Below, piece after piece: positions 1-8,740 of a DNA stretch of 64,000 nucleotides. The stretch is from Sporosarcina sp. FSL K6-3457. GTDB lineage: Bacteria > Bacillota > Bacilli > Bacillales_A > Planococcaceae. The notes below the pieces were generated by a model. It saw only the letters and a list, made by a program, of their open reading frames with translations. It did not search any database and was not told the DNA's origin. The stretch covers positions 1,009,501-1,073,500 of the forward strand of contig NZ_JBBOWX010000001.1 in NCBI RefSeq assembly GCF_038007285.1, in the 5' to 3' direction. A program made the position numbers and the translations under genes. Numbering within the stretch: position 1 is the first letter of the stretch; every line of letters begins with the position of its first letter.

Positions 1-104
1 ATGCATCTTCTGACGTATTGTTCACTGCTACAGCTGAATATGCGAAGGAACGTAAAGAAGGTAAACTAGTTTCTATGAAATCTTGGGGATTCCAACAAAA
101 ATAA
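1..104 (+). CDS. C-terminal end of an unidentified gene (partial)
   Basis: The frame that begins at base 3 is open for 33 codons and stops at 102-104. It is followed at once by a hairpin with a T-run, as expected for the end of a real gene. The visible peptide is hydrophilic and rich in Lys and Glu, and ends in WGFQQK. I do not recognise the family. The start lies outside the window, so length, domains and function cannot be judged. Confidence 0.45.
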   Translation, partial: ASSDVLFTATAEYAKERKEGKLVSMKSWGFQQK

Positions 105-114
105 AATAGCATTT

Positions 115-158
115 AAAAGCCATGCTTATCGAAGATGATTCGGGAAGTGTGGCTTTTT
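115..158 (+). terminator. Probable intrinsic terminator
   Basis: AAAAGCCA is matched by TGGCTTTTT about 27 bases later, giving an 8-bp stem ending in a T-run, 10 bases after the preceding stop codon. The loop is long and the inner part pairs poorly, so the terminator may be weak. Confidence 0.5.
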
Positions 159-263
159 GGTGGTTATCGATTCATTCAAGATGCAATCATAATTACAGCA
201 AGCGCAACGATAAGCAGTTATTATAATAATAGAAGATCGTTGAATTGAGGGAGTGTGCTACAC

Positions 264-1172
264 ATGCAAAGTTTCATTGTGATGCAAGGTCAAACGTATC
301 AGGAAGAAAAGGAATTAGGGATGATTTGGTCACGGAAGCAAGCTAGTGATGGGAGTTTTCCACATTCATGGCTACGTGTGATGGAAGTCAATGAGGGGAA
401 TCGCATTTTTCATTATGTAAAAGGAAGTATTGTAGCGATTAGTGTGGCTAAAACGGGATGTCAGATAGCGCAGAGACCATCTAGTGAGCCAAATGATGAT
501 AGCGGATATTTGGTGGAATTGGACTATCATGAGCTTGAAGTACCTGTAAATGTACGAGCGAAATTCGATGCCATTTTGCCGCTTTTGCCGATAAAGTATT
601 CCCCATTTCAAGCAGATGCCAATGGGAATCAAGGTTATTTGTATCCTTGCAATGAGGAATTAACGATCAAGTTATTGGAGATGATTAGTGATCTGAACAT
701 TTATCAAGTAGATGAAGAGCAACTGGAATTAGCAATTAGTACGGTACGCCAAACGGAGCGTAACACATTTATTCCAATGCTTGCGGAAACAGAAACAGAA
801 GTGAAAACAAAGATTCGTTTAGGCCGAAAAAAGTTTAGACAAGGTTTACTACCAGTGTGGGCTAAAAAGTGTGCGCTCTGTGAGATTGAATTACCTGAAT
901 TACTTCACGCAAGCTATTCAAAGCCTTGGAAAGATAGTACGGATGTTGAGAGAGTGGATGCTTATAATGGTGTGCTACTTTGTTGTAATCATAATGCGCT
1001 TTATGAAAATGGATTTATCGCTTTTGATGGACAGGGGAGGTTACATATTTCGTCACAGGTTCCGGAAGAAGATTATGAGAAATATGGTATCCAACCTAAA
1101 ATGAAAATTGCTCGAAAAGAACAGAACAAGCCTTATTTTAAGTGGCATAAGAGGCATTTGTTTAGAGGTTGA
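264..1172 (+). CDS. HNH endonuclease family protein
   Basis: A 302-residue protein. The C-terminal third carries an HNH-type nuclease core: a CxxC pair (CALC), then HASYSKPW, then a segment ending NGVLLCCNHNALYENGFI. This order is typical of the HNH_2 group often found in restriction-like or mobile defence proteins. The N-terminal 200 residues match no domain I recognise and may be a DNA- or modification-recognition module. The upstream GTG at 255 is only 2 bases from GAGGGAG (246-252), whereas ATG 264 is 11 bases away, so I prefer 264. The gene stands alone with a large gap downstream, so no operon context helps. Nuclease activity is inferred from the motif. Confidence 0.7.
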   Translation: MQSFIVMQGQTYQEEKELGMIWSRKQASDGSFPHSWLRVMEVNEGNRIFHYVKGSIVAISVAKTGCQIAQRPSSEPNDDSGYLVELDYHELEVPVNVRAKFDAILPLLPIKYSPFQADANGNQGYLYPCNEELTIKLLEMISDLNIYQVDEEQLELAISTVRQTERNTFIPMLAETETEVKTKIRLGRKKFRQGLLPVWAKKCALCEIELPELLHASYSKPWKDSTDVERVDAYNGVLLCCNHNALYENGFIAFDGQGRLHISSQVPEEDYEKYGIQPKMKIARKEQNKPYFKWHKRHLFRG

Positions 1173-1430
1173 ACTGATGTAATTATCACGACTATAAATA
1201 GTGATTAAATTGACGGATGCCGAAGAAACTGGCGGCTTATTGGGGATTCGCTTTAAATAATTTTACTTATTTCAAAAAATAAGGTCATTCTTTTTTGTTT
1301 GAAAAATATCACGTCTGTTGATTAACCATTTAATTGCATAAATCAAGGGTAAGTCAAGGCTTGAAAACCACCTTTTCACTAGATTATTTCAGGTTCGCTT
1401 TCGGCGAAATATTCAAGACATCATTACCAA

Positions 1431-1454
1431 GGAGGAATTGCAGTTCATTCCTCC
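1431..1454. repeat. Perfect 8-bp hairpin, GGAGGAAT type
   Basis: GGAGGAAT and ATTCCTCC are separated by 8 bases. The shape and sequence recall the GGAAGGAT...ATCCTTCC hairpins inside the GC-rich repeat at 53362-53590, so it may be a relic of the same family. Confidence 0.5.
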
Positions 1455-1464
1455 CCCGAGGAGC

Positions 1465-1505
1465 AAGGATGGCTAGAAATGACGAAGTCGTTTCTAGCCA
1501 TCCTT
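1465..1505. terminator. Long near-perfect hairpin, terminator-like
   Basis: AAGGATGGCTAGAAA (1465-1479) is fully complementary to 1491-1505. With the inner GAC/GTC pairs and one wobble pair the stem is 19 bp, closed by a GAA loop, and followed by TTCC. It could act as a terminator on either strand, but it is about 290 bases past the HNH stop, so it could also be a small structured RNA or a palindromic insertion. Confidence 0.5.
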
Positions 1506-1613
1506 TTCCGGTCATCCTGTTATGAATAGTTGCCTGTCGCGTACCTACAACGTTCAAGTGAAAAATGCAGTTGCTTGGAAAGAAAAGAATAGATGACTTT
1601 TTATAGGGAGTAA

Positions 1614-1641
1614 GTGCCCGAAGATGCAATTTCGGGCACTC
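1614..1641. repeat. Hairpin AGTGCCCGAA...TTCGGGCACT
   Basis: The arms GTGCCCGAA and TTCGGGCAC are perfectly complementary around a short loop. No T-run follows, so a terminator role is less likely. No gene is attached to it. Confidence 0.4.
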
Positions 1642-1721
1642 TTGCACGTTGTATAAGGTGCCCCAACTTTACTTTTAGCAAGTTTTATAAGAATGTGCCA
1701 TTTCCTAAAATAACAATAGGA

Positions 1722-1930
1722 AGGACCATGGTAAAAGCTTCAGCTGCCAAAATTGTATCTTTGGCGGCTTTTAGCCATGTAAAAAGCCAGCTATTCTTTC
1801 TTCCCTATACATAAAAAACAGCCGGTAATCGTATAGAAGTCGTTCAATCCACAGCGAACCAAAGCGACTATACACAGAGTGCCTAGTGTTTAATTAAGTT
1901 ACTTTTTGGTAAATCAACAGGCGTGGAAAA
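1722..1930. repeat. Dispersed repeat R3, copy 1
   Basis: Several blocks recur in the same order at 45476-45730: the hairpin CCAAAATTGTATCTTTGG, then CTATTCTTTCTTC, then GGTAATCGTATAGAAGT followed by GTTCAATC, then GTAAATCA near the end. On the minus strand both copies can be read as similar short peptides (KAAKDTILAA in one, GAAKDTILAA in the other), so the repeat may descend from a decayed gene. The family is not recognised. Confidence 0.6.
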
Positions 1931-1945
1931 ATATTTGTCTACTCT

Positions 1946-2359
1946 CTATTTTACAATCGTTATCGGACAGTTCACATGCTTCATGACTTTGTGGCTGACG
2001 CTACCAAGCACCATTTCTTGCAACGTATTTAAGCCGCGACTGCCGATGACAAGTTGGTCAATTTCTTCGGAATTCACATACTTTATTATTTCTTGACTTG
2101 GATTCCCTTTTAACATGGTAATCTTCGTCTGCACTCCGATGTCTTTTGCTAGTTCTACAATGGGTAGCACTTTTTGATCGCGTTTTAACGTTAAGCTCTC
2201 TGGGCTTTGTGTTAACAGTCGTTCATCTTTCGCCTTATTATAATCCGCGACATAAATAATCTCTAAATTCACATCAGGTAAATATTTGCAGAGTGTAATC
2301 GCATGTTTTGCCGCACGTACAGCATTTTCTGAGCCATCAATGGCTACAGCAATCTTCAT
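1946..2359 (-). CDS. Universal stress protein, UspA family
   Basis: A 137-residue single-domain cytoplasmic protein. It starts MKIAVAIDGSENA and ends with the ATP-binding signature GSRG followed nine residues later by GS (GSRGLNTLQEMVLGSVS), so it belongs to the ATP-binding UspA subgroup. It lies 13 bases behind the SulP transporter gene on the same strand, with its own AAGGGAGG ribosome site, and the two are almost certainly co-transcribed. Pairing of SulP-type anion transporters with Usp domains is known in bacteria, and a role in modulating the transporter under stress is inferred. No terminator is obvious behind it; repeat R3 follows. Confidence 0.88.
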   Translation of the reverse strand: MKIAVAIDGSENAVRAAKHAITLCKYLPDVNLEIIYVADYNKAKDERLLTQSPESLTLKRDQKVLPIVELAKDIGVQTKITMLKGNPSQEIIKYVNSEEIDQLVIGSRGLNTLQEMVLGSVSHKVMKHVNCPITIVK

Positions 2360-2372
2360 ATGAATGCCTCCC

Positions 2373-3782
2373 TTATGTTAATCGTTTGTACAATTGTTCA
2401 CTTGAAGAATTTAATCCTTGAATCTGTACCTTCACACCTTTTTGCTCAAGCTTCTGTTTCACTTTATAGATTGCAGCGACCGCCGATTCATCCCACAGCT
2501 GACTATTTTCAAAATTAATGACGATTTCATCTTCTGAAACGGTATCGAATGACTGAATAAACTTTGTAGTAGATGCGAAAAATAAAGGGCCATTTACCTT
2601 ATATTCATCCTTATCATATGTGACTGTCACACGAGAAATTTTTGCGACAAAAAATAGTGCACTTAATATAACGCCCATCACAACACCAATCGCTAAATTA
2701 TGTGTATATAAAATAATCGCAACGGTCATGAGCATAACAAGTGATTCCGATTTAGGCGCTTGTTTCAGAAACTTGAACGAACCCCAATTAAATGTTGTAA
2801 AACTAACCATAATCATAACCCCAACAAGAACAGGCATGGGAACTTTGATAACAACATCACCTAAAACGATAATTAAAAACATGAGAAATACACCAGCGGT
2901 AAAAGTCGATAAGCGTCCTCGTCCACCTGACTTAATATTGATGATCGATTGACCAATTAAAGCGCAGCCTGCCATTCCGCCGAAAAAACCAGTGATAAAG
3001 TTGGCGATACCTTGTCCACGTGCTTCTTTATTTTTATTACTCGGCGTATCCGTCATATCATCCAATACTTGGGATGTAAGTAAGGATTCCAATAAACCGA
3101 CAATCGATAAAGCTAAAGAATAAGGTAAAATAATTTTTAACGTTTCAAAGTTAAGCGGGATATCTGGAAGGAAAAAAATCGGTAATGAATTTGGCATCGT
3201 CCCCAGATCGCCTATCGTTTGTAACTTCACACCACTGATGAGCGCAATACTTGTCATCACGACAATTGCAATCAGAGGTGCAGGAATAGCTGTGAAAAAT
3301 CGCGGAATTGCGTACACTAAAATCAATGTAATAATTGCAAACACATAGGTCATACTAGTTGACCCCAGTAAATAAGGCATTTGTGTAATAAAAATCATAA
3401 TTCCGAGTGCATTCACAAATCCAAGCATGACGGAGTTAGGGATGAAGCGCATTAAATTCGCAACACCAAGCCCACCAAGGATTAATTGAATAATTCCTGT
3501 TAAAATTGTGGCTGCCAGTACATATTGCAGGCCGTGATTCGCCATTAAGCTGACGAGCACTAAAGCCATTGCACCTGTCGCAGCGGAAATTAAACCAGGT
3601 CGGCCACCTACAAACGAAGTAATGACGGCAATCGTAAATGAAGCATACAATGCGACACGTGGATCGACACCTACAATAAATGCAAAAGCCAATGCTTCAG
3701 GAATGAGTGCTAGTCCTACAACAATACCTGCTAAAATATCGGCACGTATATTCCCGAACCATTGTTGTTTTAAAATATACAT
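2373..3782 (-). CDS. SulP family anion transporter with C-terminal STAS domain
   Basis: A 469-residue membrane protein. About ten to twelve hydrophobic segments fill residues 10-375, including the N-terminal SulP signature around GIVVGLALIPEALAFAF. A STAS-like domain of about 80 residues follows (from KVNGPLFFAS to the end). STAS is short compared with many SulP proteins but contains the DESAVAAI segment. SulP members move sulfate, bicarbonate or other anions; the substrate cannot be told from sequence alone. Ribosome site AAAGGAGAG precedes ATG 3782. It is the first gene of a probable two-gene operon with the UspA gene. Confidence 0.88.
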   Translation of the reverse strand: MYILKQQWFGNIRADILAGIVVGLALIPEALAFAFIVGVDPRVALYASFTIAVITSFVGGRPGLISAATGAMALVLVSLMANHGLQYVLAATILTGIIQLILGGLGVANLMRFIPNSVMLGFVNALGIMIFITQMPYLLGSTSMTYVFAIITLILVYAIPRFFTAIPAPLIAIVVMTSIALISGVKLQTIGDLGTMPNSLPIFFLPDIPLNFETLKIILPYSLALSIVGLLESLLTSQVLDDMTDTPSNKNKEARGQGIANFITGFFGGMAGCALIGQSIINIKSGGRGRLSTFTAGVFLMFLIIVLGDVVIKVPMPVLVGVMIMVSFTTFNWGSFKFLKQAPKSESLVMLMTVAIILYTHNLAIGVVMGVILSALFFVAKISRVTVTYDKDEYKVNGPLFFASTTKFIQSFDTVSEDEIVINFENSQLWDESAVAAIYKVKQKLEQKGVKVQIQGLNSSSEQLYKRLT

Positions 3783-3847
3783 AATGCTCTCCTTTCATAG
3801 TGTCTAAAATCACTAAAAAACTATGCAAAATAATATCAGCTGTCTAT

Positions 3848-5071
3848 TTATAAAACTTTGAAGTCACTGCCTGCTGGACTTTGGAAAATGCGAAGCTCGA
3901 ATTGTTCCGCGATGGCAAACAGATGATCGAATATATCTGCTTGAACCGTCTCATAAACAGACCATTGAATCGTATTAGTAAAGGCGTAAATTTCAATCGG
4001 TAGTCCATGCTCGCCAGGGGCTAGCTGTCGAACCATTAATGTCATTTCCTGATGAATCCCAGGATGACGTTGGATATATTGAGTAATGTATGCCCGAAAG
4101 ACACCTATATTGGTCAATGCTCTTCCATTAACAATATTACTGCGATCAATGTCATTTTCGCGATTATACGCTTCAACTTCATGTTCTCGTTCAACAATAT
4201 AATCCACCAAAATATCAATTTCTTTAAAGTGCTCAATCATCTCGTTTGTACAAAATTTAATACTAGACATATCAATATGCAATGCACGTTTAATGCGCCT
4301 TCCGCCGGATTCCTGCATTCCGCGCCAGTTAATGAAGGAATCTGAGATAAGTGTATAACTTGGAATCATTGTAACGGTCCGATCGAAGTTCTGTACCATG
4401 ACTGTATTCAAAGAAATATCAATTACATCCCCATTCGCACCGTATTTCGGCATTTCAATCCAATCACCAACTCGTACCATATCGGTGGCAGATAATTGAA
4501 CGCCTGCGACGAGTCCCAGTATCGAATCTTTGAAAACTAACATGAACACTGCTGACAGAGCCCCAATTCCACTCAGGAGGATAAGGGGACTTTCACCCAT
4601 TAAATTCGCAAGGAGCAATATAGTGCCGATGATGATGACAATGATTTTAATAACTTGTATATAGCCTTTGATAGGTTTCGTTTTTGATATTTCATACGTT
4701 TGATAAATAGCATTCAATACGCTTAACAAACGATTAATGACACTAAATGCCACAATCATAATATAAGTCATAGCCAACGTTTCAATAAAGTTTCGATAGG
4801 TCGGAAAAGTAGAGGCAAAGGAATAAATAATAATTGCAGGCACGAAATGAGATAATTGCCGGAATACTTTTCGCTCCAGTAAAATATGTCCCCAGGTCAA
4901 TTGATATTTTCGAATAATATGAGTAATAAATCGGATAATCACTTGTTTCGTAATGAAATTTGCGATGATGCAAATAAGTATAATGAGTGTGATTAAGATG
5001 ACAAATGAAAAAAGATCCACCCATTCTGCATCTACTCCATATTTTAAAAGTCGAGCTCGTATAATCTTCAT
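3848..5071 (-). CDS. MscS-family mechanosensitive channel, YbdG-like
   Basis: A 407-residue protein. Five hydrophobic segments lie in the first 190 residues, then the MscS beta domain (SATDMVRVGDWIEMPKYG, GDVIDISLNTVMVQNFD) and a cytoplasmic C-terminal part with an insert of about 60 residues. The ISDSFINWRGM segment is typical of the YbdG/MscM branch rather than small MscS. The pore helix is rich in Gly, Ala and Ser (LLSGIGALSAVFMLVFKDSILG). It probably releases solutes on hypo-osmotic shock. It sits 65 bases upstream of the SulP gene on the same strand and may share its transcript. Ribosome site GGAGGGA precedes ATG. Confidence 0.9.
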   Translation of the reverse strand: MKIIRARLLKYGVDAEWVDLFSFVILITLIILICIIANFITKQVIIRFITHIIRKYQLTWGHILLERKVFRQLSHFVPAIIIYSFASTFPTYRNFIETLAMTYIMIVAFSVINRLLSVLNAIYQTYEISKTKPIKGYIQVIKIIVIIIGTILLLANLMGESPLILLSGIGALSAVFMLVFKDSILGLVAGVQLSATDMVRVGDWIEMPKYGANGDVIDISLNTVMVQNFDRTVTMIPSYTLISDSFINWRGMQESGGRRIKRALHIDMSSIKFCTNEMIEHFKEIDILVDYIVEREHEVEAYNRENDIDRSNIVNGRALTNIGVFRAYITQYIQRHPGIHQEMTLMVRQLAPGEHGLPIEIYAFTNTIQWSVYETVQADIFDHLFAIAEQFELRIFQSPAGSDFKVL

Positions 5072-5128
5072 GTATGTCCCTCCATGTTTTTTTAGTATAC
5101 TACAGACCGATTATTTTTGTGGTGCCAT

Positions 5129-5193
5129 TCACTCCCTTCAAAATTTGGACGCAATTACGCCTCGGCGTAATTCATATCAAAAATATTTTTTTC
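5129..5193. repeat. GC-rich dispersed repeat R2, partial copy A
   Basis: The stretch from CTTCAAAATTTGGACGCAAT to the palindrome AATTACGCCTCGGCGTAATT matches repeat copies near 13750, 31135 and 53362. Only one end of the element is kept here, upstream of the broken metallo-hydrolase gene. Confidence 0.65.
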
Positions 5194-5467
5194 CGCACTC
5201 TTATGGTATGTTTCAGAATAAGGGAAGGGGGGATGACAGACATGCTGCTAAAGAAATCATCAAATTCTGGGGAGAAAAACGGCGTTTCCTATTTGAATGT
5301 CTACAGTTATGTGGTGGAGGATGTCGTGATAGATACGGGTTCGCAATCATTACATACACATTTGGGGCCCATTATAGATGCAGCAGATTTTGAACAAGTG
5401 ATGATTACACATTTCCATGAGGACCATACGGGGCTGTGCAGCTTATATTGAAAAAACGTAACTACTT

Positions 5468-5632
5468 AGGTATCTATGTTGATATAAAAAATTCTATCAA
5501 CAACGTTTGGCGCTAGGGGATGCCTCCCGCGATAAGCCTAATAGAAGACCACTATTAGTCTTATCGCTTCGGCCACCACTGTTAGGCGCCTTCGCTGGAG
5601 ATTCGCTGGTATCATTTGTTCAACCCACATAG
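5468..5632. repeat. Palindromic repeat family M, long copy inside the IS66 left end
   Basis: This stretch has the full order seen at 15812-15974 and 32316-32480: TATGTTGATATAAA, then GGGGATGCCTCCCGC, then a stem around AAGACC, then GGCGCCTTCGCTGG, then TTTGTTCAAC. Its position directly inside the IS66 end suggests that family M is derived from, or mobilised by, this IS type. Confidence 0.7.
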
Positions 5633-5639
5633 ATTCATT

Positions 5640-7110
5640 CTATTTGAAGGAGAATTCTCCACGTGTGACGGAGAGGAGTGAGGAAAGGATATCACGACCT
5701 TGTTTGCGAAGCGTGGAAATAAATCCGTGGATTTTGGCAAATTGTTTAGCCACTTCAAGTGTGCGGAAATGGCCTGATACTTTCTGTTTCACTTTCATCA
5801 TTCGGATGTCCCGTTCTGCTTGACTGTTATCAAAAGGCACACGTGCATCTCGAACAAACCGCAATATAGCGGTTTTATGGAGTAGGAAGCGTGTAGCTAG
5901 ATTAGCGGCTTTACTCTTTTTCTTTCGACCCCGTTTGAGTGGGGCATCCACTACGGGATCAGTGACCCATTCTTTTGCACCACGCTCGAGAATTCTGATG
6001 TAGCGCATTTCCCATTCAAGAGCGTCCGCTCCTTTTATCGGTATATCTTCGAGTCTCCATTTTTTCTTGTGGTGACAGGCTTCTTGTAAAAGTTCTTTCA
6101 TATCTGCAGCCCATTGATGGCCATCATAATTGATGATACCTTGACACTCACGAAGAAGATGAGCACCACATAGGGCATGATCAAATGAATAGTCAGCCGT
6201 AAAATAGGAAGCCCAACAGTCGTGGACAAGAATCCCGTGGTACTTGGGTAAGACATCGTGATCCTTGATCGCTATTTTCCCTCGTTTTTCATGGACATGA
6301 TAAAGTGTCCAGTCAGAACTGCTAACCGTATGTAACCAGTGCATTTTATCCTCAATGCGCATCCTTGTTTCGTCCGCATGGACGACGGCACTTTTCAATA
6401 GTTCTTCTCGTATGTATGCAGTATGGGGCTCAATTTTAGTAGAGATAGAGGACAAACGGTGCAGAAGGGTGGCTTAGCTAGGACGATAGCCGGTCATGTC
6501 GTGAAATAGTTGACTGATACGTTCAAGGGGAAGATGGTGGTATGTATGTAAATAGGCGCACGTGGCAATCCAATTGTCTCCATATTGGACAGGTGCTTTC
6601 ACGTTTTCCGGGGAAGGTGCATGTTGTTGCGTGTCACAGTTCGGACAGCACTTTTTTTTCAATCCGGTGCTCTGTAACCACAACACGGGGAATCGGTAAA
6701 TCGAATACTTGTCGACGGATATACCCTTCCGATGGTAAATCTGCAAGAGAAGTTTCACAGTGTAAGCAGACTTCGACCTTATGCCATTTGACTTCATCTG
6801 GCTGATCAATCGGTTTGAGAGTATAGCCGTCATGATCCTTTGGGGCGCCCATCTTACCTCCAGATTTCCGCAGACTTTTAGGCTTGCGTAAACCATCGCT
6901 AGATGGCGGTTTACTACTGTTAGTACTTGTTAACCCTACTTGTCGTTCTAGTTCTTTTACGCGTGTTACTAGTTTAACAATATGGGTTTTCTGTTGTTCA
7001 ATTTGGACCTCCAACTTTTCAATATAAAGGAGAAGATTCATGATAAAAGATGCAATTTCAATGGGTTCTCCATGACTAATCTCTTCAATTTTTTTGGCTG
7101 TATATTTCAT
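5640..7110 (-). pseudogene. IS66 transposase (TnpC), inactivated
   Basis: Read from 7110 leftwards the frames give a full IS66 transposase of about 490 residues: an N-terminal coiled coil, the Ser/Pro-rich SSKPPSSDG segment, the zinc-finger-like CPNC, a catalytic region with VHADETRMRI, and a C-terminal part with FDNSQAERDIRMMKVKQKVSG. Two lesions break it. A run of eight A residues (minus strand, near 6650) has one base too many and shifts the frame between RIEKK and CCPNC. An in-frame TAA at 6474-6476 interrupts the segment after GYRPS. Both would have to be corrected for function. Confidence 0.9.
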
Positions 7111-7301
7111 TGGAATTTTCTCCTTTCTCTATACAATGAACTTATGATTTTTATGTGATTTCCAGCTAAGGCATCCCCAAGAGCCGAGCGCTGTTGGTAA
7201 GAGTCACAATAGTAGAGTTAGTAAATAGATACCCATATTGAGAGTTATGAAACAATTTAGGTATCTGAGTAGTTACGAAAAAACAAAGAAATTACCGATT
7301 T

Positions 7302-7391
7302 AATTAAGTTGAACTTATGATTGTGACCTAATCACCAGTGAAGGCATCCCCTAGCGCCAAGCGGGTTTTTGTAGGATTCTTTAGTTCAACA
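7302..7391. repeat. Palindromic repeat family M, short copy
   Basis: A deleted form of family M of about 90 bp, in reverse orientation: AAGTTGAACTTATGA, ATCACCAGTGAAGGC fused directly to GGCATCCCCTAGCGCC, then GTAGGATTCTTTAGTTCAAC. The central stem is missing, as if lost by recombination between the two GGC motifs. It is inserted within the hydrolase pseudogene between CCGATTT and ATATAGATG. Confidence 0.7.
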
Positions 7392-7623
7392 TATATAGAT
7401 GAAAAAACGATTGATTATCGTGCACAGCGGGCGGATTCCCTTTGTATCGGCAGCTTTTTCTTTTTCAACTATACCAGCTAATATAGGCATCTTAGTTGTT
7501 CTATCGCATTCATCTTGCTGCATTATAAAGGTAGTGAGATTGATGTTGAAGAAAGTAACTAATCTAGAGCCAAGTCTTCGATCCGATAGAGTTATGAATG
7601 GCATAGTACGCATATTAGGTTGA

Positions 7624-7672
7624 TTGACAATACTAAAAAAGCTAGTATAATCAACGATGATAATGATTATCA
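7624..7672 (+). promoter_or_regulatory. Fur-controlled promoter of siderophore operon 1
   Basis: TTGACA (7624-7629) and TATAAT (7646-7651) are separated by 16 bases. The perfect 7-1-7 Fur box TGATAATGATTATCA lies at 7658-7672, over the expected transcription start. Fur bound to ferrous iron should block initiation, so the operon should switch on when iron is scarce. Both promoter hexamers match the consensus. Confidence 0.92.
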
Positions 7673-7705
7673 TTATTGGCTGTGATATGAGGAGGAAAAG
7701 TAGAG

Positions 7706-8740
7706 ATGAATAGAAGAATCAAACTATCTAAATTTTTTGGAATTGCAATTGCTTTAACAATCATTCTTGGATTAATTGGTTGTTCAGCAGATACACCGAA
7801 AGATACAAATGAAACAGATGCGTCAAAAGATATAAGTGAAGAGTCTGATGATACGACGACTAGTGATGCGGTTGTTACGATAGATACAAAGTTTGGGCAA
7901 GTGGAGATTGCAGAACAGCCTAAACGAATTGTTGCACTTGGTTGGGGAGATGCTGAGACTGCATTGAGTCTTGGAATTGAGCCAGTTGGTGCAAGCGACT
8001 GGCTTGCATTTGGTGGTGACGGTGTAGGACCTTGGTTAGAAGGAGCATATGAAACATCACCGACTATTATCGGAACAATGGAACTAGATTACGAGCAAAT
8101 CGCAGCACTTGAGCCAGATCTTATTCTGGATGTGAAATCTTCAGGTGATGATGAACGCTACAAACGCCTATCAGACATTGCTACAACGGTTGGTGTTCCT
8201 GAAGGCGGCGACAGCTATTTGACTTCCTCAGAGGAGCAAGTTCGGATGATTGCAAAAGCACTTGGCAAAGTGGATGAGGGGGAAGCATTGCTGAAGGATG
8301 TAGATGCTGCATTTGAAAAAGCTGCCAATGAACACCCTGAATTTGCCGATAAAACAATTGTTGTCGGTGCTTATAGCTCTGCTGGTTTCGGTGCATATGT
8401 TGAGGGCGATGCACGTATCGATTTTGCTACTCGACTTGGATTTAAAACGAAGGATGAGATTGAAGCACTCGATAACTCGAATTTTTTTATTAGCGTTGCA
8501 GATGAACAACTCGAGCTTTTGGATTCGGACCTAACTGTTATTTTACCGATTTGGATTGACCCAAGTGAAATAACAAATAATGAATTATACAAAAAAATAC
8601 CTTCCGTCGTGGATGGAAGATCGATTATCCTTGATGCTGATACATCTAATGCATTCTCAACGGGAACGATTCCTGCCCTGTTATGGACAATCGAAAACTT
8701 AACACCTCAGCTTAAAGAAATAGTAGAAAGTGGGAAGTGA
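7706..8740 (+). CDS. Iron-siderophore ABC transporter substrate-binding lipoprotein
   Basis: A 344-residue FecB-type (TroA superfamily) binding protein. A positively charged N-terminus (MNRRIKLSK) and hydrophobic stretch lead to the lipobox LIGC with Cys26, so it is anchored outside the membrane. An Asp/Thr/Ser-rich linker follows, then a two-lobe periplasmic-binding domain with PKRIVALGWGDAETALSLGI and LEPDLILDV. It is first in a four-gene operon behind a Fur promoter. Its GTGA end overlaps the next gene by 4 bases. Ribosome site GAGGAAAAG precedes ATG 7706. The ligand is probably a ferric siderophore, but which one is unknown. Confidence 0.92.
   Translation: MNRRIKLSKFFGIAIALTIILGLIGCSADTPKDTNETDASKDISEESDDTTTSDAVVTIDTKFGQVEIAEQPKRIVALGWGDAETALSLGIEPVGASDWLAFGGDGVGPWLEGAYETSPTIIGTMELDYEQIAALEPDLILDVKSSGDDERYKRLSDIATTVGVPEGGDSYLTSSEEQVRMIAKALGKVDEGEALLKDVDAAFEKAANEHPEFADKTIVVGAYSSAGFGAYVEGDARIDFATRLGFKTKDEIEALDNSNFFISVADEQLELLDSDLTVILPIWIDPSEITNNELYKKIPSVVDGRSIILDADTSNAFSTGTIPALLWTIENLTPQLKEIVESGK

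Larger units (their letters stand above)
1173..1721. other. Long intergenic gap with several hairpins, no gene seen
   Basis: No convincing coding region is visible; the short open frames lack ribosome sites and fall across palindromes. The gap contains three strong hairpins (1431-1454, 1465-1505 and 1614-1641) and is followed by a dispersed repeat. Such density suggests accumulated repeat elements or an RNA-structured region between the HNH gene and the leftward UspA gene. Confidence 0.5.
5458..7276 (-). mobile_element. IS66-family insertion sequence (single-ORF, ISBst12-like), 1819 bp
   Basis: The outer ends are imperfect inverted repeats beginning GTAACTACTTAGGTATC on the left and GTAACTACTCAGATACC on the right (read inwards). 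The element is flanked on both sides by the direct repeat GAAAAAAC (5450-5457 and 7277-7284). A GTAA terminus and an 8-bp duplication are hallmarks of IS66. Only the tnpC-type transposase is present, as in the ISBst12 subgroup. Its subterminal regions contain sequence shared with the dispersed palindromic repeat family seen elsewhere in the window. The transposase is broken, so this copy is not autonomous. Confidence 0.93.
5242..7460 (+). pseudogene. MBL-fold hydrolase pseudogene, split by IS66 and a small repeat
   Basis: Three pieces align in order with the intact gene at 12919-13728: 5242-5457, 7277-7301 and about 7392-7460. The first piece holds the metal-binding motif HFHEDHTG but lacks about 10 codons after CYLN and has one extra base just past that motif (GGGGCTG against GGATG), which shifts the frame. 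The IS66 element sits at 5458-7276 and a short palindromic element at about 7302-7391. The 3' two thirds of the gene are gone. The gene had the same ribosome-site and start context as the intact paralogue. It cannot make a working enzyme. Confidence 0.88.

Noticed and set aside
1334..1814. Small open frames in the gap after the HNH gene
   Set aside because: They run across hairpins and repeat R3 and have no ribosome sites or recognisable domains.
6634..6896. Programmed frameshifting at the A8 run in the IS66 transposase
   Set aside because: The change needed is +1 (or loss of one A), not the usual -1 slip, and an in-frame TAA further on would still truncate the protein. Mutation is the simpler reading, though transcript slippage cannot be excluded.
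7392..7673. Short open frames on both strands before the Fur promoter at 7624
   Set aside because: The first part is the tail of the broken hydrolase gene, the rest has no start signal or homology, and the 3' end runs into the promoter.
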